Origin: Clusia tigrina
Lineage: Eukaryota > Arthropoda > Insecta > Diptera > Clusiidae
Direction of reading: 5' to 3'
Assembly: GCA_920105625.2 (NCBI GenBank)
Contig: OV050031.1
Span: forward strand, 125,954,275-126,018,274
DNA length: 64,000 nucleotides
The translations under genes were made by a program, and so were the position numbers. The notes under the pieces are model-generated. The model had not been told where the DNA came from. It saw nothing but the letters and a program-made list of their open reading frames with translations, and did not search any database. Below are positions 55,491 through 64,000 of the stretch, in pieces; the stretch's first letter is position 1, and every line of letters begins with the position of its first letter.

Positions 55491-55683
55491 AGGTAGTCAT
55501 TGTACATACGTTTTTTATGGGAAATTGCATGCCGAGAAATGGCGTGAAATGGAGAGACAAAAGAAATTTGCAGAAATTTCATTCTTTGTAGTTTCGTCAG
55601 CAAATTTAGTTTACATTTGTGATTGGAAGTGAAAAGACGTTTCTGTTAATTTTGTAGAAATAAAAAAATAAAATAAAAGTGAA

Positions 55684-57261
55684 ATGACAGATGGTGAATG
55701 GCTTACTCCACGACAACTAAGTGCACTTTCGTACGAAGAACAGCAAGCATATATTCGTCAAACGCTTGAAGAGAGCCAGGAAGCAATAAGTGACCACGAT
55801 TCAATAGTTGATGACGAGGCTTTAGATGAATGTGTAGGTGATATTGGTGTCGATGACTCAGACTTTGAAGAGCCCACGTTACCAGAATATGACACAGAGG
55901 ACGACAGTGATTCTGATGAAGAACTTGAAGATGCGCCAATTCAAACTGGGGAATATTTTACTGCCAGAGATGGTAATGTTTGGTCTTCGATACAACCACA
56001 ACCTGTTAGATTCCGTACGCACAACATTCTAAGAAGTGCACAATCTGGACCAGTACGGGCAACGCAAGGTTTGACCATTGCAGAAACTTTCAAATTGATA
56101 ATATCAGGCGAAATATGCGACATAATTATTCGTGAATCAAATCGAAAGGCAAGGCAATTCTTTGATGATGGCAATACAAAACATCCAACAAGAGAACCCA
56201 GATCATGGATTCCCATAACAGAAAGTGAATTTGATGCATATTTGGGCGTACTTTTGCTAAGTGGTGTTACACATTCCGGTTACGTGCATACGAAAGATTT
56301 GTGGAAAACTAAATCACATCCATTATATCGTGCTGCAATGAGTGTACGACGATTTTGAGCAATTAGCCGCTTTATTCGTTTTGATAATGGAAACACACGC
56401 CAGCAACGCAAACAAACTGACAAAGCAGCAGCAATATCGGACGTTTTTTTGATGCTAAACAGCTGTCTTCGTAGATATTACGTGGCAGGAGCCAACGTCA
56501 CCGTAGATGAACAATTGTATGCTTATCGTGGTGGAACTGGTTTCACGCAATACATACCATCAAAACCTGCCAAATATGGGATAAAAGTGTGGTGGGTGTG
56601 CGACTCTGTGCGACGTGAGGCTGAATCATCAATGTTTGGGTTCTATAATCACGTTACGATGTGCTCGTACGTGCCCAAGAAAAACAAGGCGGTTGTAATA
56701 TTGTCTACTTCTCATTATACAACAGAAACGGCCGGTCCTAAGAAGAATCCATTGCTTATATTGGACTACAACAAAACCAAAGGTGGAGTTGATAACATGG
56801 ACATGTGCTTGTCAGAATATAGTACCAAGCGGCACACAAATAGATGGCCTTTGGCTTTCTTTTATAATATTGTGGACGTTGCTGCGTTTGCTGCATACAT
56901 AATATACGTTGACAACAACACTCACCTGAAATCATATACAAGCCGCCGTAGGATGTTTCACCATGAGCTAAGCGAGCAACTATGCAAGCCAGAAATAGAG
57001 AGAAGGGCGAATGACAGCAGAATATCCAGAGTTTTTTCAATGCGCAACGCCATCGAAGCCATGATGGGTAGGCCCATCCGAGCCGTGGATGCTGGAGCAC
57101 ATGAAGCGGAGGAGCGTGATAGTACGGGACGCCTAAAAGTAAAGGGGAATGGCTACATCTGCTCCAAACGACGCCCTACTCGTAAAGCATGCACATTATG
57201 CAAGAAACCAGTGTGCGCAGAGCATTCCAAAGACTTGCCGCAATGCGATAGATGTAATTGA
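55684..57261 (+). pseudogene. piggyBac transposase, nonsense codon and catalytic-region deletion
   Basis: The ATG at 55684 follows a 5' leader. The acidic N-terminus (EDDSDSDEELEDAP) is typical. The DDE fold starts with FDAYLGVLLLSGVTHS and a TGA interrupts at 56356 (SVRRF, stop, AISRFIRFDN). The second frame has the first catalytic Asp (VTVDEQLYAYRG, about 56494) and the third (KGGVDNMD, about 56784), but VRREAESSMFGFYNHVTMCSYVPKK joins sequences that normally flank the second catalytic Asp (DNWFTS block). That region, about 60-70 residues, is deleted. The C-terminal cross-brace zinc finger is intact (CTLCKKPVCAEH, CDRC, to 57261). It cannot be active. Confidence 0.9.
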
Positions 57262-57263
57262 AT

Positions 57264-57642
57264 TTCAATAATTTTAAATTTTTTCGTAGTTTTTAAAATA
57301 TTTTTTTCATAAGTATTTTTTAGTTTATAATAATTTTTATACCATAAGTATTTTTTTCACTCAAAAGAAACTATACTTTTCAAAAATATCATCATATTTG
57401 CATGCGTTTTACTATACATAGCCCATATACCCAGGTATGTATGCTGTTGACGTAAGGGTGCAACTTTGTAAATGGGCTTTATCTACCAAACGGATGACCC
57501 AATCCTAACCAAAGTTAAGACTATTGCGTAAAACAGTTTTCGCTAGGATATCACGAAATTTCAAGTCGATCCAATTATCCAGTTCAGAGCTACAGCGTTT
57601 TGAAAACGCTAAACATACCCAGGTATGTTGCCGTTGACATAA
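57264..57642. repeat. piggyBac 3' region with duplicated right end
   Basis: Contains two copies of the right-end motif (c)ccaggtatg...gttgac(g/a)taa at about 57432-57460 and 57618-57642. The inner copy keeps the canonical GGG at its edge. No gene. Confidence 0.7.
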
Positions 57643-58043
57643 TGCGTTGGCATTCATGCAACCTCAGACTGCCCTAGTAAAGAAAAACGCAGGATGTGAA
57701 ATGTGTGCTATGCGGAGGAAACCACCCTGCTAATTACAGAGGCTGTAATATGTACAGAGAATTACAGCAAAAAACCCACGCTTCCCCACGCTAAGGCAGA
57801 AAGTGTTTGAAAACAGTATTTTAACAAGACCCCAGATTCCGAAAGCCAACCAGGTTGCAAATATGCACAAATCGCTAAACAGAGCACGCAACAAGAGCAA
57901 ACTCTAAACCAGCAAAGTGAAAATCAATTCGCCCCACATCGATCAAATGACATGACTGAATTAAAGAGTATGCTGAAAAGTCTTATGGAACAAATGGGAA
58001 CAATGCTCAATTTATTAACGACAGTGATCTCTAAACTGACTTA

Positions 58044-60676
58044 ATGGAACAAAAACTTAAAATTGCGGTATGTAATGCGAACGGGCCTTCTCGTCATAGT
58101 AATATATGGAACAGAACAGCATTGTTATTAATGCTAATATCTGAGACACACTTCACAAGCAGAAGCTTTTGTAAAATAAATCGGTACAACATACTCGTAT
58201 ATCACACAAATCATCCAACCGGCACAGCATGCGGTGGTACTGCTATCATCACTAAAAACAAAATAAAATACACAGTAAAAGACAATTATGAAAAATCTCA
58301 CATTCAAGCAGCGAATATAACAATAAAGGACCAATATGGACCGCTAACCATAACATCAGTACATTGCCCTCCGAGGTATTCCATTAAAAAAGGGCAATAT
58401 TGCCATTTTTTCAAACACTAGGTGTACGATTTTAGCTGGTGGTGATTACAACGCTAAACACAAATTTTGGAGCTCTCGGACAATCAATCCGAAGGGAAGA
58501 GAGCTACTGAAAACAATGCAAGAACACAATCTTACACACGTATCAATAAGTCTACCCACATACTGGCCATCTGATAGAAACAAAATTCCAGATGTCATTG
58601 ACTTCTGCGTGATGAAAGGTGTTCTCTGAAACTGTGTTGAGATATCCCCGTCGCTGGATCTGTCATCAGACCACTCTCCTATTATTGCAACACTGAACAC
58701 GAAGGTAGAATGCACAATAAAACCACCCACACTACATACGAAACCAACAAACTGGTTGCATTTCAAGGAAATTGTAGATGACATTCTGCCCCTCAATATT
58801 TGTCTGAAATGTGCTGGAGATATTGAGTTTGCCGTTGAAATTTTTAACAAAACTGTCCAATACGCTACATGGAACTCTACTCCGGAGTTTAAATATCAAG
58901 TGAAGAAGCATCCTGCCCATCCCGTTATTAGGGGGATGGTTGATAAAACACGCAAACTAAGAAGGGTGTGGCAAAGTTCCAGGCATCCGAAAGACAAAAA
59001 TAATTTTAATAGAGCTACAAAAAACCTTAAGCGGTACTTGGCGCAAAAGCAGAATGAAGAAATACAACACTACTTGTCCACTTTTTCAGCAAAAGAAACC
59101 ACAGATAACGCACTTTGGAAGGCGACAAAAAAGCTGAAGCAACCGATCACCCGTGCTCCTCCTATCGAAAGCGCAAATAGCTCCTGGGCAAAAACTGATA
59201 AGGAGAAAGCAATCACATTTGCCTTACTGGGGTCTTTAAGCCGTTTCCACCAACTTTACAGCAAGAAGAAAATGAGGTATTTAATCTTCTCAATAGTCCA
59301 GGACAATTAGAGTTACCTATCACGTCCTTTACAAAAAAGGAAATACATAACTCTGTGCACAGGACATTGAATGTGAAAAAGGCACCGGGCTACGAACTGA
59401 TAACAGGTAAAATATTAAAGGAACTACCAAATAAAGGAATAAAATACCTTATCTATCTCTTCATTGCAATAATTAGAGTTTGATATTTTCCGCGTCAATG
59501 AAAAGTGGCCGAAATTATTGTCATCCCTAAACCCGGGAATTCCTTGGAGGAAGTCACTTCTTATAGACCAATTAGCCTTTTGCCAATTTTTTCCAAAATG
59601 TTTGAAAAGCTCCTGTTTAACAAACTTAGACCAATTCTGCTCAAAAATGAGATAATACCCAATCATCAATTTGGATTTAGGGAACACTATGCCACAACAG
59701 AACAAGTGCACCGAGTGAACGCTCTTGATGAAAGGCGTTATTGTACAACTGCTTTCCTAGATATAACGCAGGCGTTCGATAAAGTATAGCACCCTGGCTT
59801 ACTATTTAAACTGAAAAAGTTACTACCTCAGACGTTTTATGATATCTTTGGATCATATGTTCAAGAGCGGCATTTTAGAGTAAAGGCCATTGAAGAAGTC
59901 ACTGAACTGTTCTCTATAAAGGCGGGTGTATCACAAGGCAGTGTTCTAGGTCCTGTGCTCTACACTATTTACACGGCTGACCTTCCACTGACGGAGAATA
60001 CAAAAATCGCAACCTACGCAGATGATACTGTCTTAATGCCTACAAGCAGCAACAACAAAATCGCTACTAATTATATCCAAGAAAGCTTGGATAAGCTCCA
60101 AATCTGGCTAAATAAATGGAGGGTTAAGGTGAATGCAACTAAGTCTGTGCAAGTAACCTTCAGCTTAAAACAGAAGACTTGATGATTGTCAACTGCCCCA
60201 ATCCGAAAACGTCAAATAATTTGGGCTACATCTTGATCGACGTCTGACATGGCAGAAGCATATTCTTACGAAGAGAAAACAACTTGGAATAAAGCTTTGT
60301 TCCTTATATTGGCTCTTGGGGTATAAATCCCAGTTATCGCTTGACAAAAAACTGCTCGGTTATAACACAATCCTGAAGCCCTTATGGACATATGGTATAA
60401 GGAGCTATGGAGTTCAGCCGAAAAACTAATATGAAAATCATTGAGAGGTTCCGATCAAAAGTATTACGCATTATAGTTAAGGCTCCATGGTTCGTCAGGA
60501 ATGATATAATACATCACGACCTAAACATCCCTACTGTCGATGAGGAAATATCAAGATACAGCATTAAATACCTGGAACGACTAAGTAAGCATCCTAATAT
60601 ACTAGCTTCAAACCTTCTGGAGAGGACAGGCACAACACGGCGACTGAAGCGAGCATTACCACTCAATTTAAGATAA
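58044..60676 (+). pseudogene. Jockey 2 ORF2 (endonuclease and RT)
   Basis: Endonuclease: LKIAVCNANG (58053), LISETHFTSRS (58131), GGDYNAKHKFWSS (about 58438-58480) and LSSDHSPII (about 58660). RT: KKAPGYELITGK (about 59375), SYRPISLLPIFSKMFEKLL (59558), FGFREHYATTEQVHRV, FLDITQAFDKV with the first Asp, then TAG at 59787, GVSQGSVLGPVLY (59928), ATYADDTVLM with the catalytic DD (about 60010), then thumb pieces in shifted frames to 60676. Stops near 58630 and 58420 and frameshifts near 59250 and 60182 inactivate it. Active-site residues remain. It is similar in style to the nested Jockey at 4423-7025. Confidence 0.85.
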
Positions 60677-60866
60677 TAATTTTCTAATGCAATAGTTCTG
60701 AACTAACCTTATGTGCACTGGCTCCTCTTCCTCATGGTGATTTAAATAACTATTTAAAAAATTACTTTGTGTATTTATTTATGTAGTTGTTTAATATTGT
60801 TATTTAATTTGATTATTGCTCTAAGGGGTAGAATGCAAATAAAAATGGAGTTTCAAAAAAAAATCT

Positions 60867-62000
60867 CACCATCGAAGAAATAGATCCGGCATTAACAACC
60901 ATTGTGAAGAATATCCAAAAACAGTAAGTTCTTTCATCATCAAGAAAGCCAAGTCAAGAAAGAAAAGGTGGTAAATAGCTGCAGTCCAGTTTCACCGTTT
61001 AATCCATATTTAGTGGAAAGAATCATAAGTGTAGATGGTAGGCTAGAAATGTCAAAACTACCAATCAACAAATGTCACCCTGCTAGTTCAACAATATCAT
61101 GAAGACAAAATGCATGCCTGCCCAATTTCATTACAAGCAGCACTGGGTGTTGCGAGTGAAGTACACGTGTGCGAAAACTGTCGAAAATGTTTTCTCCACG
61201 ACCCACAGGTATTTCCCAACACATGGAAAATTTGCCTATTGAACGGGTACAGCCATATTTTATCAGACCTTACAACATCCGTACGCTCAAAAAATGTTTA
61301 TTATGCAGAGGCATTCAAGCAAAAATATTCAGTGACAACGCCACTAATTTCAAGGGAGCTCAGTCAAAATTGCATGAAATAAAGATATAGTTGCAGGATG
61401 AAATCAGTAAGATCGAGCAGCATGTTACTCAGAAGCGTATCAAATGGAGTTGCAGCCATATCTCCTCATGTGGGCGGAATATGAGAGGTAGCAGTAAAAT
61501 CATTAAAGCTTCATCTCAAACGAGTGATTGACGACAACTGTTAGACATGAACATCTGGTAACAGTTGTGGTTGAAATTTAAGGCTTATGAAATTCTAGAC
61601 CATTATCCAAAATATCCACCAGTCCAGTCCAAATTACTTCCGAAGACTTTTACCCAATAGTTTTCTTGGGATTGAACCAATCGGGCAATCATCTCGGTCA
61701 CCAGGTGAAAGCTTGCTCTCCCAATGCAAAGAACTCAACAGAAAAATGCAACAGTTTTGGAGCGTAGGTCAATTGAATATCTTTAAAATGTTCAGCCTCG
61801 AACAGAATAGCAAAACCCTTCCGATAACATCTCGGAAGGTAAATTAGTTCTGCTCCAATATGATAACTTACCTCCACGTCAATGGAAACTAGGTAGAGTA
61901 GTAATGATTCACAAAGGAAATTAAGGTATGGTACGAACGAAAATACCCCCAGGTCCATACATGGAATTTTCACTTTGCCACCAGATTGTCAACCAATCGC
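60867..62000 (+). pseudogene. BEL/Pao integrase and Pol end
   Basis: Pieces in family order, with frame changes: LTIEEIDPALTTIVKN (60867), ENLPIERVQPYFIRP (61223-61275), IFSDNATNFKGAQSKLHEI with the second catalytic Asp (61325-61380), QRIKWSC (about 61436), then RNMRGSSKIIKASS in place of GGIWEAAVKSLK, where the catalytic Glu should lie. LYEILDHYPKYPP and VLLQYDNLPPRQWKLGRVVMIHKGN, the conserved BEL C-terminus, are at 61845-61920. It is dead. Confidence 0.75.
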
Positions 62001-62311
62001 AGCCGCCGACTATATATCTTTGCGATCAGAAGTGATTCTGCTTAGTCTTTTTAATCGTTAATTTCTAACCGCTCAACTCGCTCACTCCGTGTGTTTCTCT
62101 TTTTATCGTTGATTTTCCGGTGCACTCATCTCTAAACTCTTAACGCGTGTGACAATAACTTTTTGTTAGGATGGCCCGCCGGTTTCTTATCTTCGGGGAC
62201 AGCAGATTCTCCTTGCTGGCAGAATCTCCCCAAGCTAAACGCAAAAAAACTGTAATAAAATAATTGAGAATTTCCTTAATTTACCAATACTAAAAAAAGA
62301 AAGTCTAAAGT

Positions 62312-62972
62312 ATGTACATAGTAATCTCTGCGAGTGATTCAAATAAACCAATTGCCAAATATTCCTGCTTTGCTGTTCAGAAAGCATTCCTATTATTTAC
62401 CAAAGAGATCCAGAAGATTACTGAATTACGTGACGGTAATTTGCTTCTTCTTTTAAAAAACATATCGATTGCAAATAAATTTGTTGCCACAAAATATTTA
62501 CATAGAATTTGTTCAGTAAATGCAAAGTTTCACTCTTATCTCAATTATTCCAAAGGCACGATCTACGCTCCATGCCTTAATGACTTGCCTGAACAAGAAA
62601 TAATTGAAAATATGAAAGAAGTTGTCGAAAGTTTTTAAATTTATTAAAAAAATAGACGGTAAATCTTTTCCCAACGGGGTATTACTCCTCACGTTCGACA
62701 AATACCACCTCCCAGAATCAGTCCAAGTTTCCTGGCGCTCAGCACTTGTAAAACCATATTTTCCCAATCCGATGAGGTGCAATAATTGCCAAAAGCTAGG
62801 CCACACAGCTAAATGGTGCAAAAGCTCCCCAGCTTGCGACACATGCAGCCTTCCTCCACACGTTCCCGAAAAGTGCTCCCGCACACTTTGCGCCAATTGT
62901 TCAGGTGACCAACCCTCCTCTGCTAGATCTTGCCCCAAATTCACTCAAGCAAAAGAAATTATAAAAATTTAA
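62312..62972 (+). pseudogene. I-group LINE 3 ORF1, one frameshift, three zinc knuckles
   Basis: 62312-62638 reads KPIAKYSCFAVQKAFLL, ELRDGNLLLLLKNI and KGTIYAPCLNDLPEQEIIE, the RRM-like region of I/LOA ORF1 proteins. The frame breaks near 62620 and continues at 62622-62972: FPNGVLLLTFDKYHLP, RSALVKPYFPNPMRC, then CCHC knuckles CNNCQKLGHTAKWC, CDTCSLPPHVPEKC and CANCSGDQPSSARSC. A possible true start lies at the ATG near 62171 (MARRFLIFGD), separated by a stop. The knuckles are all intact, so the decay is mild. Confidence 0.8.
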
Positions 62973-63619
62973 ACACAAAACAAATGAACACATAGCGAAG
63001 CACTTAATTTTTACAAAGCAAATACACCGTATTTCAATGATTCTTCCCCCTCCTTCTCCTCAATTCTCAATAACCCCACATATGAACTTCAACTTCTTCT
63101 AATAACACTGACAACAACAACAAAAATATATACACTTCACCATATTCAGACGGCTCTTTAAAAATTGCAAAATCGTCGTCATCTATTCATTCAATCCTTA
63201 AACCACCTACTTTGAGCCACTGGCTAACGCAAACCGCTCCCGGACCAATCTCACAAAAAAAACTCTCACATAATTCAGACAACAAACTAACTCAATTTAT
63301 TTCGTAACTTATTCATATATTAGTATATATATTTTATATCCACACTATAAAAAGTTATTTATACATTTTATTAATAAGCCCTCCCATCACCTCGTATAAC
63401 CAATCCATAAGTTATTATAGCAATAATATGTTTAAAATACTAGTTCCATTCTATGTGGTTTCTTCAACAATTACAACGAGCTTCAAATCCTCATTAAAGA
63501 ACACTCCCTTTGCTTCATTTCCTTACAACAATCCCACCTCCCGGCAAACACTTCCGCTGTAGTGCCAAAACAATAGTGCAGCTATTTCACGAACTAACCT
63601 CAAAACCAAACAAAAAATC

Positions 63620-64000
63620 AAGGTGTAGGTGGATTAATCAGAAAAAACTGTCCCCACAAGCTTATTCTAGTTCAGTCTAATATTGCCACTTTAGCAATAG
63701 AAGTAGCTCTTGAATTCAAATTCACCATTATTTCTATGTACTCGTACATCCCCCAGAGCAAACGTTTAATTCTATTGAAGTAATTAGTATTCTCCGTCAG
63801 TTCTGTACATCCATTATAGTCTTAGGCGACTTTAATTCCTGGTCTCCTTTTTGGGGCTCCCCTCTCCCTAACACAAGAGGTAAGACCCTTGAGAATGTTA
63901 TTCTAGGCGAAGACATTATATATAAATGATGGATCTCCCACTTTTCATCGCACAACACCTTTACACATGTGGATCTTACTGTTTGCTCCTCATTACTGGC
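63620..64000 (+). pseudogene. I-group LINE 3 ORF2 endonuclease start (partial)
   Basis: In alternating frames: FKFTIISMYSYIP (about 63718), SIIVLGDFNSWSPFWGSPLPNTRGKTLENVI (about 63810-63905, with the catalytic GDFN motif), and HRTTPLHMW. The expected SDH motif would lie just beyond the window. At least two frameshifts in 300 bp. Confidence 0.7.

Larger units (their letters stand above)
55160..57642 (+). mobile_element. piggyBac element, decayed right end
   Basis: The left end is ccctTATGTCAACGGCA directly after TTAA (55156-55159). The right end is gccgttgacataa (to 57642), the inverted match. The last few bases and the right TTAA are lost, because the ORF1 sequence resumes immediately as tgcgttggc. 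A second, internal copy of the right end (cccaggtatgtatgctgttgacgtaaggg) lies at about 57432-57460. It contains a broken transposase gene and a 55-bp minisatellite near the left end. Confidence 0.85.
54596..60860 (+). mobile_element. Jockey-clade LINE 2, interrupted by piggyBac
   Basis: Bounded by aaatct (54590-54595 and 60861-60866) in the BEL element and ending in poly(A) at 60855-60860. ORF1 pieces lie at 54880-55155 and 57650-57770 on either side of piggyBac. ORF2 is at 58044-60676. Its net length without piggyBac is about 3.8 kb. The N-terminus of ORF1 is not visible, so it may be 5'-truncated. A 20-bp unit gccacagagaaaatgagata is tandemly doubled at 54814-54853. Confidence 0.8.
51130..62050 (+). 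mobile_element. BEL/Pao LTR retrotransposon, split by a Jockey LINE
   Basis: The 5' half (Gag and RT start, about 51500-54589) and 3' half (integrase, 60867 to about 62000) are separated by the Jockey insertion 54596-60860 with aaatct at both joints. The frame around the joint reads LLAN|LTIEEIDPALTTIVKN when the insertion is skipped. A leader with gaatataagctgcagcc and an attttattgcataat-type region at about 51355-51440 may be the 5' LTR, but no second LTR was matched. The element is heavily decayed. RNase H is largely missing. Confidence 0.7.
62160..64000 (+). mobile_element. I-group LINE 3, running off the window
   Basis: ORF1 lies at about 62171-62972 and the ORF2 endonuclease begins near 63620 and continues past the window end. 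It is a different family from the I-like LINE at 18.7-26.6 kb: the ORF1 domain and knuckles differ. The left boundary with the BEL element is not defined. Between 63000 and 63600 there are short stops-rich frames only. Confidence 0.7.

Overview
The window is AT-rich eukaryotic DNA with no recognisable single-copy host gene. It is a transposable-element graveyard, almost certainly from a higher fly. A tephritid fruit fly is the best guess. The evidence is a rosa-like DD41D mariner, DINE-1/mini-me-like repeats with paired TATACCC motifs and a GTCY tract, Jockey, I, LOA and RTE LINEs, BEL/Pao and Ty3/gypsy elements, a Penelope element, and fly-style spliced PIF/Harbinger and piggyBac elements. 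The assignment rests on element families only, not on a host gene.

Layout, left to right. 0.5-2.0 kb is the 3' end of a LOA-like LINE. 2.6-3.6 kb holds tandem DINE-1-like repeats. 3.65-10 kb is a P-like transposase relic split by an RTE LINE (13-bp target duplication), which is itself split by a 5'-truncated Jockey LINE (11-bp duplication). 10.77-12.05 kb is a nearly intact DD41D mariner. 12.2-23.85 kb is a 5,823-bp segment present twice in tandem and almost identical. Each copy carries a hAT relic, ORF1 of an I-like LINE, a 2.97-kb compound insertion (minisatellite, LTR-like piece, deleted mariner) and the LINE endonuclease. Only the second copy runs on into reverse transcriptase and RNase H (to 26.5 kb).

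26.62-32.41 kb is a complete-length but broken Ty3/gypsy element (two LTRs, tRNA-Leu primer site, 4-bp duplication) sitting in the microsatellite tail of that I-like LINE. 32.8-33.5 kb is a mariner relic. 34.1-35.45 kb is a long inverted-repeat element related to the repeats at 2.6-3.6 kb. 35.5-36.3 kb is a Penelope relic. 36.3-44.0 kb is a second gypsy element with large internal deletions and a tRNA-derived SINE inside it. 44.7-50.3 kb is a fold-back Penelope element whose right arm is interrupted by a PIF/Harbinger element (47,165-50,111). 51-62 kb is a BEL/Pao element split by a Jockey LINE, itself split by a piggyBac element. From 62.1 kb to the end is another I-like LINE that leaves the window.

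Most coding regions are dead. The best preserved are the Harbinger transposase, whose reading frame is intact once one intron is removed, and the mariner transposase at 10.9 kb, with one frameshift. The most unusual architecture is in the Harbinger element. Its two genes lie on opposite strands, and the second exon of each sits inside the intron of the other. Other notable signals are a SINE sharing a 3' tail motif with the resident I-like LINE, an internal empty site for the Harbinger insertion provided by the Penelope fold-back arm, a frameshift shared by separate mariner copies, and a 40-bp perfect palindrome. All calls come from reading the sequence by eye. No alignments or database searches were run.
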